Positions 8,535-18,322 of a stretch of 64,000 nucleotides of DNA are shown piece by piece. Location of the stretch: positions 1,468,001 to 1,532,000 of the forward strand of contig NZ_CP082918.1 of the NCBI RefSeq assembly GCF_019931755.1. The letters run 5' to 3'. A program made the position numbers and the translations under genes. The notes beneath the pieces are model-generated. The model was given only the letters and a program-made list of their open reading frames with translations. It searched no databases and was not told the DNA's origin. Position 1 is the stretch's first letter. The number at the start of each line of letters is the position of its first letter. The DNA comes from Sutcliffiella horikoshii (GTDB lineage Bacteria > Bacillota > Bacilli > Bacillales > Bacillaceae_I).

Positions 8535-8654
8535 TCATTTTCTATTATTCAAAGTTGCTATTGCTTTCTCTAATTTGTCGATTATTTTGCTTAATCCCAT
8601 ATTGGGAACTGAGGTCTTTGGTAGCTTTGTTTTCCGTTTTAGTGTTCGTTTCAA
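8535..8654 (-). CDS. Small basic protein of unknown function (39 aa)
   Basis: A TTG start at 8654 lies 8 bases after AGGAGG and encodes 39 residues beginning MKRTLKRKTKLPKTSV and ending in an amphipathic helix (SKIIDKLEKAIATLNNRK). The start overlaps the stop of the preceding small frame. The good ribosome site and ordered composition support a real gene, but I do not recognise it. Confidence 0.5.
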   Translation of the reverse strand: MKRTLKRKTKLPKTSVPNMGLSKIIDKLEKAIATLNNRK

Positions 8655-8767
8655 TCCAAGAGCCTCCTAATTAGATTGAGTTTCTTAGCGAGCTTCTTGG
8701 TGGATGCAAATGTATTAACAATGGTATCTTTTTTCGCCTTTTCTTCAATTTCAGCCCTTCTTTCCAA
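8651..8767 (-). CDS. Possible small charged peptide (38 aa)
   Basis: The frame from TTG 8767 encodes ERRAEIEEKAKKDTIV.. and ends LNLIRRLLD. There is no ribosome binding site, so it could be a frameshifted extension of the gene upstream (8751-8966) rather than an independent gene. Composition looks protein-like and the next gene's AGGAGG lies within it. Confidence 0.3.
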   Translation of the reverse strand: MERRAEIEEKAKKDTIVNTFASTKKLAKKLNLIRRLLD

Positions 8768-8966
8768 AACGCATTCGGAGGTAAAGCGTTACATCGAATT
8801 CTCTCTTAGCTTGTAAGAAATGATCCATACAGATGATGTAATAAATCAAATCTTCTTTCGTCATGTTTGGAAATTCAGCTTTATCACTTTCAATTGCTTT
8901 ATGAAAGAATTCTATTTTTTCTTCTGCTGACACAATGCGACCAGGGAAATTCGGTTCATCTTTCAC
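8751..8966 (-). CDS. Small hypothetical protein (71 aa)
   Basis: The GTG start at 8966 follows GGGAGGA with 8-base spacing and encodes a 71-residue, mainly helical, acidic protein (VKDEPNFPGRIVSAEE..., ending RMRFGKKG). It overlaps the stop of the upstream gene by a few bases, so the two are probably cotranslated. No family recognised; it lies between the mercury and cadmium modules. Confidence 0.55.
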   Translation of the reverse strand: MKDEPNFPGRIVSAEEKIEFFHKAIESDKAEFPNMTKEDLIYYIICMDHFLQAKREFDVTLYLRMRFGKKG

Positions 8967-9309
8967 GAAACTGTTCCTCCCATTTAAGAAACTCCACAAT
9001 AAATTCAGGATCTTCACTTAACTCCTTCAACCGATCAGATGCCTTTTTGATAAGGGGATCACGCTTAAAAATCTCTCGCATTATCTGTTCCCTCGTCAAA
9101 CTCTCAACGATCATAAGTGAACTCGGATTTTCTGGTTTCACATCAGGATAATGGAGTTCATGGTGTTTCCTACACATGGAAAAGTCACACTCTGCCCAAT
9201 GAACAACATCTCCATTGGGATCATAGTCAAATCGATATTTTACAATGGATGCCTCACATTCTGGACACTCAAACAATTCAAACCCTTCGGGATAAAATGG
9301 CTCCTTCAT
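8956..9309 (-). CDS. Hypothetical zinc-ribbon-like protein (117 aa)
   Basis: The ATG at 9309 follows GGAGAG. The N-terminal region carries CPEC (about residues 14-17) and, after 25 residues, CDFSMCRKHHELHYP, a cysteine/histidine arrangement able to bind zinc. The C-terminal half is helical and acidic. It heads the minus-strand small-gene cluster within the transposon. I do not recognise a named family; a metal-binding or toxin-antitoxin accessory role would be guesswork. Confidence 0.6.
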   Translation of the reverse strand: MKEPFYPEGFELFECPECEASIVKYRFDYDPNGDVVHWAECDFSMCRKHHELHYPDVKPENPSSLMIVESLTREQIMREIFKRDPLIKKASDRLKELSEDPEFIVEFLKWEEQFRER

Positions 9310-9753
9310 GAAAACACTCTCCTGTATGTAAGTTATAATGTGATTATACCATAAAAAGAACATGTGTTCTATAAAAATGTAAATTTTTTCTAATTGTGTT
9401 GCTATGGAAACAACATCACATCAAAATGAAAAAAACACTCCATAGGTTTGACACTGTATCCCGCAATGTCGTTGGAGTGGTTTTTGTGTCCGTAGCACTT
9501 CTGTCAAAAAAGCTCGGCACTGATTTTCCCTTTGGAAAACCTAACCTTATTTTATCACATCGGAAATATAGTTTCCTCATCAAAAGGTTTCTTTGAGGAA
9601 ATTATTTTTTCCGTCTTAATACATATTGTTTTCACCTCGATTATGTAAAGTTTTAATAGATTTCTCCAACTTTTGTGATGATTGATAAATCGGGTAGTAT
9701 GCGGTTGCTTAGTCTTTCTTAAACTAAAAGAACATTAAAGAAATTTTAATTTC
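9310..9753. other. Intergenic region with two hairpins
   Basis: A long-loop hairpin has arms CACTCCA (9436-9442) and TGGAGTG (9473-9479) flanked by A and T runs. A second, with TTTCCTCA (9572-9579) and TGAGGAAA (9594-9601), is followed by a T-rich tract. These may terminate or insulate transcription between the small ORFs and cadCA. No gene is convincing. Confidence 0.5.
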
Positions 9754-9819
9754 ATTCAAGTAATCACTTGATTATTGATTGATAAAGTGTATATAATATA
9801 TTCAAGCAAATACTTGAAT
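9754..9819 (+). promoter_or_regulatory. cad promoter with two CadC operators
   Basis: The -35 is TTGATT (9768) and the -10 TATAAT (9792), 18 bp apart. Two copies of ATTCAAG-N6-CTTGAWT occur: 9754-9773 overlapping the -35, and 9800-9819 just after the -10. The arms match the known cad operator dyad of staphylococcal cadCA. Confidence 0.85.
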
Positions 9820-9834
9820 GAATGGAGTGAGAAC

Positions 9835-10203
9835 ATGAGTAAGAAAGATACATGTGAGATTTATTGTTATGATGAAGAAAAGGTAAATCGAATACAAAAT
9901 GATTTACAAACAGTTGAAATATCTGGTGTTGCTCAGTTGTTTAAAGCAATAGCTGATGAAAATAGGGCAAAGATTGCCTATGCCTTGTGTAAGGATGAAG
10001 AACTCTGCGTTTGTGATATAGCACATATTATAGGGAGTACCGTTCCAAATGCATCCTTCCACTTACGAACACTTTATAAGCAAGGAGTTGTAAAGTATAG
10101 AAAGGAAGGAAAACTTGCGTTTTATTCTATAGATGATGACCACATTAAACAATTAATTATGATTGCTATAGCTCATAAAAAAGAGGTGAAAATAAATGCC
10201 TAA
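9835..10203 (+). CDS. cadC: Cadmium-responsive ArsR-family repressor CadC
   Basis: This 122-residue winged-helix repressor carries the N-terminal cysteines (C7, C11) and the ELCVCD motif that together form the Cd/Pb/Zn site in CadC. The recognition helix region is [21 protein letters not shown]. The ATG at 9835 has GGAGTGAG upstream. The gene overlaps cadA by 8 bp. It should release the two operators upstream when thiophilic metals bind. Confidence 0.93.
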   Translation: MSKKDTCEIYCYDEEKVNRIQNDLQTVEISGVAQLFKAIADENRAKIAYALCKDEELCVCDIAHIIGSTVPNASFHLRTLYKQGVVKYRKEGKLAFYSIDDDHIKQLIMIAIAHKKEVKINA

Positions 10204-12334
10204 ACAACAAGTAAAAACAGCAGACCAAGCAACAAAAACATATCGAGTAGAAGGATTCACTTGTACCAACTGTGCAGGTATTTTTGAAAATAACGTTAAT
10301 AATTTAGAGGGTGTAATTGATGCAAAAGTAAATTTTGGAGCATCAAAAATTACCATACAAGGAAATACCACTATTGAAGAATTGGAAAAAGCGGGAGCAT
10401 TTGAAAACCTTAAAATACGAGGTGAAAGAGAAAAGGCAACTGAACGAGGGCCTTTCTGGAAGCAAAAAGAAAACATTAAGGTATATATTTCAGCTATTCT
10501 TCTTGCTGTAAGTTGGTTTTTAGGAGAGCAATACGGCGAAGAACATATCCTACCAACAATCGGATATGCTTTGTCTATCCTTATTGGAGGATACTCTTTA
10601 TTTATTAAAGGGCTGAAAAATTTAGTTCGTCTCAAATTTGATATGAACACCCTGATGACAGTTGCAATTTTAGGTGCATCAGCCATCGGAGAATGGGGAG
10701 AAGGAGCAACCGTTGTTATTCTCTTTGCGGTCAGTGAGGCATTAGAACGCTATTCAATGGATAAAGCAAGACAATCGATTAAATCATTAATGGATATCTC
10801 TCCAAAAGAGGCATTAATCAGACGTGGCAATCAAGAATTGATGGTTCCCGTTGAAGATATTCAGATAGACGACATTATGATCGTGAAACCAGGACAAAAA
10901 TTAGCCATGGATGGTGTGGTAATTAAGGGAACTTCAACCTTAAATCAAGCGGCCATTACAGGTGAATCCGTTCCAGTTGCTAAAACAATCGATGATGAAG
11001 TATTTGCAGGAACTTTAAATGAAGAAGGATTATTGGAAGTTAAAGTAACAAAACGAGTGGAAGATACAACCCTTTCAAAAATCATTCATTTAGTTGAAGA
11101 GGCTCAGGCAGAGAAAGCTCCTTCCCAAGCATTTGTGGATCGCTTTGCAAAATATTACACACCAGGAATCATTATTCTGGCTCTTTTATTAGCAGTCATT
11201 CCCCCATTATTTATGGGTGGAGATTGGAGTGAATGGATCTATCGTGGTTTAGCTGTTTTAGTCGTAGGCTGTCCTTGTGCATTGGTTATTTCAACACCTG
11301 TTTCTATTGTAACGGCTATTGGAAACTCAGCTAAAAATGGGGTTCTTATTAAAGGTGGTGTCCACTTAGAAGAAGCAGGAGCATTGAAAATTATCGCATT
11401 CGATAAAACAGGAACCATCACAAAAGGCGTTCCTGCTGTAACAGATATTATCAATTATGATGGTGACGAACGTGAATTATTGACTATCACAACGGCAATA
11501 GAAAAAGGATCTCAACATCCATTAGCATCGGCTATTATCCGAAAAGCAGAAGAAGATGGATTAAATGCAAATAGTGTCGTAGTTGAAGATTTCCAATCCA
11601 TTACAGGTAAAGGCGTAAAAGCAACTGTAAATGGTGACATCTATTATGTAGGTAGTCCAAAATTGTTTGAAGAAATTCTTCCAAATAATATTGCATCTGA
11701 TATTAAAGAACAAATTACTACCCTTCAAAAACAAGGAAAAACCGTAATGGTTTTAGGTACTGAAAAAGCAATCCTTTCCTTGATTGCTGTAGCTGATGAA
11801 ATAAGAGAATCATCAAGAGAAATCATTAAGAAACTTCATGAAGTTGGTATCGAAAAAACAGTGATGCTAACAGGCGATAATATGGCAACAGCAGAAGCAA
11901 TCGGAAAACAAATCGGAGTATCCGAAATTAAAGCAGAATTGTTACCAGAAGACAAATTAAACTATATCAAAGAGTTACGTAAAGGTAATAAGAGTGTTGC
12001 AATGGTCGGTGATGGTGTCAATGATGCCCCTGCACTTGCATCTGCAACGGTAGGTGTTGCAATGGGTGGTGCAGGAACGGATACGGCTTTAGAAACAGCC
12101 GACATCGCTTTAATGTCAGATGATCTAAGTAAATTACCATACACCATCAAACTCAGCCGTAAAACGTTGGCTATAATTAAACAAAATATCACTTTCTCAT
12201 TGGCCATAAAATTAGTAGCACTACTATTAATCGTTCCTGGTTGGTTGACCTTGTGGTTAGCGATATTTGCTGATATGGGGGCAACATTAATCGTTACTCT
12301 CAACAGCTTGCGACTTTTAAAAGTTAAAGAATAA
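10196..12334 (+). CDS. cadA: Cadmium-translocating P1B-type ATPase CadA
   Basis: This 712-residue membrane pump exports Cd(II), Zn(II) or Pb(II) using ATP. It has one N-terminal metal-binding domain (CTNC at residues 23-26), the transmembrane CPC motif ([11 protein letters not shown], near residue 359), the phosphorylation motif DKTGTIT (near 403), the actuator TGES and the hinge GDGVNDAP. Length and order are standard for CadA. The start lies inside cadC and AAGAGGTG precedes it. Unlike the mer genes on the same element, this module is intact. Confidence 0.96.
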   Translation: MPKQQVKTADQATKTYRVEGFTCTNCAGIFENNVNNLEGVIDAKVNFGASKITIQGNTTIEELEKAGAFENLKIRGEREKATERGPFWKQKENIKVYISAILLAVSWFLGEQYGEEHILPTIGYALSILIGGYSLFIKGLKNLVRLKFDMNTLMTVAILGASAIGEWGEGATVVILFAVSEALERYSMDKARQSIKSLMDISPKEALIRRGNQELMVPVEDIQIDDIMIVKPGQKLAMDGVVIKGTSTLNQAAITGESVPVAKTIDDEVFAGTLNEEGLLEVKVTKRVEDTTLSKIIHLVEEAQAEKAPSQAFVDRFAKYYTPGIIILALLLAVIPPLFMGGDWSEWIYRGLAVLVVGCPCALVISTPVSIVTAIGNSAKNGVLIKGGVHLEEAGALKIIAFDKTGTITKGVPAVTDIINYDGDERELLTITTAIEKGSQHPLASAIIRKAEEDGLNANSVVVEDFQSITGKGVKATVNGDIYYVGSPKLFEEILPNNIASDIKEQITTLQKQGKTVMVLGTEKAILSLIAVADEIRESSREIIKKLHEVGIEKTVMLTGDNMATAEAIGKQIGVSEIKAELLPEDKLNYIKELRKGNKSVAMVGDGVNDAPALASATVGVAMGGAGTDTALETADIALMSDDLSKLPYTIKLSRKTLAIIKQNITFSLAIKLVALLLIVPGWLTLWLAIFADMGATLIVTLNSLRLLKVKE

Positions 12335-12342
12335 CTATTGAA

Positions 12343-12378
12343 AAAAAGGGATACATCCTTGCGATGTTATCCCTTTTT
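12343..12378 (+). terminator. Terminator of cadCA
   Basis: The arms AAAAAGGGATA and TATCCCTTTTT form a strong stem just after the cadA stop. Confidence 0.88.
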
Positions 12379-12486
12379 CCTTGTTTGATACCTTTTTTAT
12401 TTTGATAGTCATAAATTCCTCCTTGTCGCCCGATAGTAGCCAACCAATAATTATTGGTAGTGTTAAACCAGGTGGGAGGAAATCAG

Positions 12487-12555
12487 ATGTTAATATCGGA
12501 TGGTATGACTCTAATCGTTCTTATAACGAGCTATGTCAAAAGTTACGGGTGCTGA
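12487..12555 (+). CDS. Possible 22-residue hydrophobic peptide
   Basis: An ATG after GGAGGAAATC encodes MLISDGMTLIVLITSYVKSYGC. The layout and hydrophobic centre recall type I toxin or holin-like toxin peptides, but it is very short and may be chance. The surrounding 12379-12590 holds no other gene. Confidence 0.22.
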   Translation: MLISDGMTLIVLITSYVKSYGC

Positions 12556-12591
12556 TTCCCCTATGGAAACCATACAATTATATATCATATA

Positions 12592-12726
12592 TTATCCAAA
12601 TGAGCCTTTTATAGCACGAATATACTTTAATGCTTGCTTGTTTAATTTATCTAACTTGGTTTCACCTTTGAAATGTGTAATTCCCCTTGGAGTAACGTTG
12701 CCAGGTTTTGCTTTTGCTTTTTTCAT
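12592..12726 (-). pseudogene. Short coding remnant or small ORF (44 aa)
   Basis: The frame reads MKKAKAKPGNVTPRGI.. and ends ALKYIRAIKGSFG; it stays open upstream to 12801 without a start. The lysine-rich but ordered composition suggests a gene remnant. No ribosome site and no recognised family. The stretch 12802-12920 shows nothing. Confidence 0.3.
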
Positions 12727-12920
12727 TTTAAACCAATCCTTTACAGATGTTTGTTTTAAGCCATTAAAAGGCTCAAATTTAGATTCTTGCTTTAAATGAC
12801 TTTATACCACTTGATAATTAAAATCGCCCTTCTACAAGGCAAATAAACGGCAATAATCGTAAAATAAACCTGACTATCTTTATTATTGATTGTATTTGTA
12901 GGTCGATATGGATTCGAATT

Positions 12921-13109
12921 TTATTTATCAGACGGACTTAGTAAATCTACGAAGATAAAAGAGCCTTTCTTTTCGTAATTTCTAACCAAGCTGTGTAAAG
13001 CCATAACTACCAATTGGTTTTGCTTTAACCCTACTTCTTTTGCCATTTCCTCTAATTCATCTTTCAAGTTGGCGGGAAGATAAACTGACAATCGTGTGGT
13101 ATCATCCAT
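12921..13109 (-). CDS. Ribbon-helix-helix DNA-binding protein (62 aa)
   Basis: This 62-residue protein has the CopG/Arc-type pattern: a short strand RLSVYLPANL followed by helices ELEEMAKEVGLKQNQLV and ALHSLVRNYEK. The ATG follows GGAGTG. It lies directly downstream of the recombination genes on the same strand and a palindrome precedes it, so it may be a transcriptional regulator of the element. Function is inferred from fold only. Confidence 0.7.
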   Translation of the reverse strand: MDDTTRLSVYLPANLKDELEEMAKEVGLKQNQLVVMALHSLVRNYEKKGSFIFVDLLSPSDK

Positions 13110-13130
13110 TTCAAAATCACTCCATTTTAG

Positions 13131-13143
13131 CGTTAATTTAACG
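13131..13143. promoter_or_regulatory. Palindrome upstream of the ribbon-helix-helix gene
   Basis: The site CGTTAATTTAACG is a near-perfect palindrome placed 22 bases before the start codon, a likely autoregulatory operator. A related GTTAA-N8-TTAAC site occurs before the first recombinase gene. Confidence 0.45.
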
Positions 13144-13189
13144 TTATTACAGTCATTTATTGTGTTTTAACCTGTTGTGTTTGAATGGA

Positions 13190-13939
13190 CTAAACCTCTT
13201 TTGAGTCAAATTCTTCGGATGCTTGATGAATTCTGCTTTTTCTGATTGGTGTAACTACATTATCCTTCTTCACTGTATCATGACTGTTCTTAACATTTTT
13301 TCGATAATCCTCAAATTTATCGTAACCCTCTTTTGGATTCGAAAAAGCTGTATCAAAAAACAAATCAACTATTTGATGCCTTGATTTTCCTGTAGTTAAT
13401 AGGTTGATTAATGGAACATCTGATTTTAGACTTGCGTTGAACCATGAGAACAATACCGTTTGGTATTGTTTGTTTAATCCTTTTAATATCTTTTTATCCT
13501 CGTTCAGAGCTTCAATTGTGCTTTTTAGGGCATCAATTTTTTCTAAGAGGTCATTATAGTCTTTTGCTTTCTTTTCATTTATTTTTAAGGCTTCTATGAG
13601 TCTTTTTTTATCAGATGGTTTACCATTAAAGAATTTATTAACACATTCTTCTGTGTCCACATAAACATCCGATTTTGAGGTCTTTTTATTTACAATTGTA
13701 GATTCATATACTTTGTTTTTCTTATCAATAGTTTCTTTTCCTTGCCGACCATCTCTTCTCCAATAGTCTTCGCTAAATTGATAGGGGATTTCACCGTTCT
13801 CGTAAAGCTGTTTTGTATAACGATATACTTCCGAATACTTAATCCAACCAGATACCTTTGCTTCTTGTGTAAAACGGTAAATCAGATTGTCAATTTCCTC
13901 TTGTGGATAAATTTTAGGTTTTCTACCTCTTGTTTCCAA
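13190..13939 (-). CDS. TnpC-like transposition accessory protein
   Basis: This basic, coiled-coil-rich protein of about 249 residues follows the third recombinase and overlaps its end by 17 bp. It starts ETRGRKPKIYPQEEIDNLIYRF, has a predicted coiled coil (about 120-175: KKAKDYNDLLEKIDALKSTI...) and a basic tail. Position and features match TnpC of Tn554-like elements, which sets orientation or stabilises the recombinase complex. I choose TTG 13939 because AAAGGAT precedes it; an ATG at 13999 without a ribosome site is the alternative. Confidence 0.6.
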   Translation of the reverse strand: METRGRKPKIYPQEEIDNLIYRFTQEAKVSGWIKYSEVYRYTKQLYENGEIPYQFSEDYWRRDGRQGKETIDKKNKVYESTIVNKKTSKSDVYVDTEECVNKFFNGKPSDKKRLIEALKINEKKAKDYNDLLEKIDALKSTIEALNEDKKILKGLNKQYQTVLFSWFNASLKSDVPLINLLTTGKSRHQIVDLFFDTAFSNPKEGYDKFEDYRKNVKNSHDTVKKDNVVTPIRKSRIHQASEEFDSKEV

Positions 13940-15665
13940 TAGAATCGATCCTTTCTTTAACCTTTGAAAGATTGATATATTTGTGTATTGCCTTGTCAAT
14001 ACGCTTTGATTGATTAATTAGTTGTTTTTTTATTTCAGGGTTATCGGAAGAATAATATTCATCAGAACCGATATTGGCGTAAATCGCTTGATATAAGTCT
14101 TTGAGATTCTCAATCACTTCATTGATGTATGATTGGTTATTTTTTATTTTTTCCTCCAATATATGTTTTTTCTGTATGAATTCCTCCTGTGTGATTCTCC
14201 ATGAATCACACTCCCAACAATCTTCCACCATGCAATTTTGTGAAGGATCGGTACAGTAACCGTCTTTCAATTTTATTTTGCATCCAGTGCTTGATGGTCT
14301 AAGAACAAATTTATTTACGAATTCTAAACCGAGAGAATGACCGAATGAGTTCGATTCAGTAGGAGACATACTATCTAAATCAGTCTTTGTAATCAATTCG
14401 AGTATTTCAAGGTCTACAAAATTTTTTAGGTGATTAAAATAGTGTTCTTGTGATTGGAGGGAGGTATGACCGCCCATTCTTGCGATTTCAACTGGATGAT
14501 AGCCCTGTCTTTTCAAGTTAATAAATGCAAGGTGGCGAGTATCACCAGGAATTAGTTTTTGGCTAATAGTCATCGAATTACTTTCAATCAATGAGTCATT
14601 TTCTGGTAAGTATGTTACACCGTATTTACCAAATACTACTCTGTCATAAAACATTTCTAATGTTTTATAAAAAATTCCAGTTGAGAATTTATTAGGATTT
14701 AACTTCTTTTCGTGCCGTTGTGCAGAAGAAAAATGAGGGATTGACAAATAGGAAATTAAGGTTTCGGTCTCCCCGAATTCATCTGTTCTGTTTTTGTATT
14801 CTTCAATTTTATGGTAAATGGTATCGGGTATATATAGTTCATCCATAATTTGGATTTTTTTTGATGAAGGATCATTTTGCTTTTTTCTTGGTAGTTTTAT
14901 ATAAAAGTTATCATCTTTCTTTATAAGACAGTTTCGCTCTATATCCGCATATTCACTTGGGCGAAGAGGTATTATATTTGTTATCTTCCACCATAACCAA
15001 ACAGGAAACCATTTAAGATAATCCTGCTCAGATAAAGGGGTTGAGAAATAATCTTCTAATATTTTTGAAAACAGTAGAATATCTTTTGAAGGCGGTAGTA
15101 TTCTTGTGTTTTTGCCTATTTTATATTGATTTTTTAATCCGTAGAGAAGAGTTAGAACTTCATCTGTTATTTCTAAATCAGTGTAAAAATCAAAGAAATT
15201 AAGAGCGGAAATACAAGTCGTTTGCTTTGTTTTCTCACTTAAAGATGAAAAATGATCGGAAATATCATCTTTATTTAAGTTAGTCAATCCAGTAGTGATG
15301 GATAAGAAGGTTTCTAATCCCCTAAGACTTGAATGAACCGTATGTGAACTCATAGATGGTATAAGGGATGCACTCCAACATTTTACAACAGAAACGAATA
15401 AATCCGTATTTATTTCCTTATTAAAATAAATCGTTTCCTTTAATTCATCAAAGTTCAGCCAACGTCTTCCTTGTTCCAAAGATTCTAATTTCCAGGTATT
15501 GTCGGTAAAATTGCATTCGCTTAATGGAAATTCATTCATTTCTTGGAGCAGAATTTCTTTTGCTATTTCTATAGAACTATCTAAATCAAATTTACTATCA
15601 TTAAACTCCTGAATATTTTCAATTAATTCTTCACTTATTACAAAAGCGGTTGTATTGACTCTCAT
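13923..15665 (-). CDS. Tyrosine recombinase, third of the trio (TnpB-like)
   Basis: This 580-residue site-specific recombinase shows the first catalytic arginine region (NIIPLRPSEYADI), then DTRHLAF..ARMGGHTSLQSQEHYF with the second arginine, the late histidine and the tyrosine. The usual HxxR histidine is not apparent (PGDTRH). A cysteine cluster near residues 470-500 (GYCTDPSQNCMVEDCWECDSW) suggests a zinc-binding tail, as in TnpB of Tn554. The ATG has AAAGGAG upstream; the gap from the previous gene is 11 bp. Confidence 0.82.
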   Translation of the reverse strand: MRVNTTAFVISEELIENIQEFNDSKFDLDSSIEIAKEILLQEMNEFPLSECNFTDNTWKLESLEQGRRWLNFDELKETIYFNKEINTDLFVSVVKCWSASLIPSMSSHTVHSSLRGLETFLSITTGLTNLNKDDISDHFSSLSEKTKQTTCISALNFFDFYTDLEITDEVLTLLYGLKNQYKIGKNTRILPPSKDILLFSKILEDYFSTPLSEQDYLKWFPVWLWWKITNIIPLRPSEYADIERNCLIKKDDNFYIKLPRKKQNDPSSKKIQIMDELYIPDTIYHKIEEYKNRTDEFGETETLISYLSIPHFSSAQRHEKKLNPNKFSTGIFYKTLEMFYDRVVFGKYGVTYLPENDSLIESNSMTISQKLIPGDTRHLAFINLKRQGYHPVEIARMGGHTSLQSQEHYFNHLKNFVDLEILELITKTDLDSMSPTESNSFGHSLGLEFVNKFVLRPSSTGCKIKLKDGYCTDPSQNCMVEDCWECDSWRITQEEFIQKKHILEEKIKNNQSYINEVIENLKDLYQAIYANIGSDEYYSSDNPEIKKQLINQSKRIDKAIHKYINLSKVKERIDSIGNKR

Positions 15666-15676
15666 AGTCTACTCCT

Positions 15677-18322
15677 TTAAATGTATTGGGGATCTGGAAG
15701 TAGTTTTAATTGGTGGTCAAAATCCTTAAATTCCATGTCCAAAAAGGACTCAACGATTTCTACTCCGAATTTTTGCTTGGCTTCACGTACTTTGATATAA
15801 TCCATAATCAAAATGTTGTATAGCTTATTTAATTCCCCTTCGGGGATTTCATTGTCTTGGAGTGCATTGCGGTAATTGTCAATTATCCTCTTAATTCGTT
15901 CGCAAATAACGGTTAGTGAATAGAAATGTGGGATGGAGAAAGCACATCTACTACATTCCTTCTTTGAAGCGATACACTGTGCAAAAAAGCACTGGTAACT
16001 CTCTTCTTTTGCAGGGGAAAGCCCTAAATTAATTAAGTTCATTTTCTTTTGCAACTCTTCTTTCGGTAATTCGTCTAAATATTTTCCTAAATCTTCACGC
16101 TCTTGGGAGAGGTGCAATAGATACGAAGACATGTCATCCAATTTCACCACATCTCCTAATAATTCCCGTATTGTAATTGATCTCTGCGTTTGTTCTGTCC
16201 GAGTTTCAGGAGATTCCGCAATTAACAACTTCCCGACCTGATCGTAAATATAACCAAAATACCCCGTATCAAAAAGCTGTTTGGTTATAAAGTCTAAGTG
16301 CTGTTGAGGTATTACGATATAGCCGTTTGTGGTTTCTTTTGTTGTGTGTCCTCTTAAATGGCGGGCTATTTCAATCGGATCGCCAGTAGAAAAAGCGGTA
16401 GCGTTTATTACTGATTCCATCAAAGTCAAAACTGTTCTATTCATTTTTCTTGATTCAAACCTAAATCCATCTATAAAACCTTCAAAAAAAGTATTATGAA
16501 CAGTAGGATTGATTGTATTATGCTTGGTGTAAAAATGAATAAGAGTTTTTTCCTCATGAACGTGTAACATACGGCATCTAAACTCACAAATCAGGATGGC
16601 GTATGCCATGGGAATTGTTAGAACGCTTGAACAATAAAACTCTGCTTTTTCTTTTGTTTTGTTGTGTTCAAACCATTGGACTCTATAATAATTCACTATT
16701 TTTTCTGATTCTAAATAGGTTAATTGTAAATTTTCAAGTGATTCTATCGAAGTTAAATTGTATTTATCAAATAAAGGGAATGAAAGCCTTGGGAACTCGA
16801 TAATATCTTGTCTACGCCAACCATTGTTTATATGAAGTAGAACAAATAACCAAAAAGAATCATATTTTCTGTATTTCTTTTTGTTCGTTAATGCAGTACC
16901 AACATCTTTGATGGCTAATTTTTTATGCCTTTCGTAATCGCAAACAAAAGAATGTAATGATATATATTCATCAATGGAATAGACTTCCTTTTCCTGGCTC
17001 TTAGTTGCAGTCAACTTCGGATCAATTTTTTTCAAATCAAACAATTTTTTTCCATATGTTACAAGTGTGTCGTTAGCGGTTGATATGAAAATAAATAGTT
17101 CTTTTCTATAATTTTTTGGTACATTAAGACTGAAAAGCCCTAAATTTAATTCCATCTCGGAGAATTCAAAGATTTCCCTTGATTTAATAAAATTGATAAG
17201 AGTCGTGGTTGTTTTGCAAAAATTTGAGGCTCTCCTAATGCAAGTTTCATAATTACCGCTTTGGTTTGATAATTTCCAATTTACATATTTGAACCAAAGC
17301 TCTTTAGTTAATTTAGCTTCTTCCGAAAAGGTTACGTTTTCCAAACTGAAAAGTTCTAAAAATACATGATAATAGTCAGAACTGGTTGAATTGAGAATTT
17401 GACTGATTTCTTTTTCTTTTTTTATTTTCTGTAAATATTGATCAAACTGAATTTTTTCGAATAAGGATATTTTCCCATCGAATTTTTTTATTTGTGCAAT
17501 ATGTGGGATATTATGACGGATAGTTTTTATGAATTTATTATCCACTTTCACAGTTCCTATCTCATTAGAAAGTGATGTAATTTCCTCATACGAATAGTAA
17601 TTTTGTTCTAAGTCAGTATATATTTTTTCTTGTTCATTCAAGAGGGATTTTAAATCCTGTTTAGATAATCGACCTAAATAAGAAGTGATGTTATATTCCC
17701 TCAAAATTTCATAAAAGTTCTTTGGTGTGTTTATATTGAGTATTTTTTGTGCATCGGTGACGCTGACTCCATCAACGATTAGTTTCTTTTTGATTTCTTT
17801 TAATGCATCTTTCTTTATATACATAAATTCATGTAATTTCAGGAATGTTAATATCTCATATTTTTCTTTTATAATATATCTTGTGAAGGTGTAAGAATCT
17901 TTGAAATAGCTGAGTTGTAAATGTGCATCTGCTATAGAAATATAATTTTGAACAAATTGCTCATAACTTGATTTTTTGATTAAGTATTTCATGGTAAGTG
18001 TGGGTGGTATTTCCATTATCAATATATCCATGCAAGCACTTTTGCATAGATTCAAAAAACGACCATAGTACATATTATCAGCTTTACTACCCATTGTTTT
18101 TTCAATAAGCTCGCCAATGGTGTAGTAATCGTTTCTGATTTGTTCAATCTTAGAAAGGTATGTTTCCAGTGATTTAATTGAATAATACGTTTTTCCATCC
18201 GAGCTTATGGTTTCTAATTCACCTGCATCGACAAGTGCTTGTCTTTTTTCTGGTCGTTTTAATCCTAAACCGCTAAGATCAAACAATTTTACAAGTTCAT
18301 TGTACGATACAAAATCATTCAT
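15677..18322 (-). CDS. Large tyrosine recombinase, second of the trio
   Basis: At 881 residues this is unusually long for a tyrosine recombinase; the catalytic domain lies in the C-terminal half. An arginine block is seen at NNGWRRQDIIEF and the terminal motif at ARHLRGHTTKETTNGYIV. A cysteine cluster follows (CFFAQCIASKKECSRCAF). The N-terminal 450 residues are helical, with an HTH-like beginning (SYNELVKLFDLSG). It overlaps the first recombinase by 4 bp. The extra length may bind element ends. Confidence 0.78.
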   Translation of the reverse strand: MNDFVSYNELVKLFDLSGLGLKRPEKRQALVDAGELETISSDGKTYYSIKSLETYLSKIEQIRNDYYTIGELIEKTMGSKADNMYYGRFLNLCKSACMDILIMEIPPTLTMKYLIKKSSYEQFVQNYISIADAHLQLSYFKDSYTFTRYIIKEKYEILTFLKLHEFMYIKKDALKEIKKKLIVDGVSVTDAQKILNINTPKNFYEILREYNITSYLGRLSKQDLKSLLNEQEKIYTDLEQNYYSYEEITSLSNEIGTVKVDNKFIKTIRHNIPHIAQIKKFDGKISLFEKIQFDQYLQKIKKEKEISQILNSTSSDYYHVFLELFSLENVTFSEEAKLTKELWFKYVNWKLSNQSGNYETCIRRASNFCKTTTTLINFIKSREIFEFSEMELNLGLFSLNVPKNYRKELFIFISTANDTLVTYGKKLFDLKKIDPKLTATKSQEKEVYSIDEYISLHSFVCDYERHKKLAIKDVGTALTNKKKYRKYDSFWLFVLLHINNGWRRQDIIEFPRLSFPLFDKYNLTSIESLENLQLTYLESEKIVNYYRVQWFEHNKTKEKAEFYCSSVLTIPMAYAILICEFRCRMLHVHEEKTLIHFYTKHNTINPTVHNTFFEGFIDGFRFESRKMNRTVLTLMESVINATAFSTGDPIEIARHLRGHTTKETTNGYIVIPQQHLDFITKQLFDTGYFGYIYDQVGKLLIAESPETRTEQTQRSITIRELLGDVVKLDDMSSYLLHLSQEREDLGKYLDELPKEELQKKMNLINLGLSPAKEESYQCFFAQCIASKKECSRCAFSIPHFYSLTVICERIKRIIDNYRNALQDNEIPEGELNKLYNILIMDYIKVREAKQKFGVEIVESFLDMEFKDFDHQLKLLPDPQYI

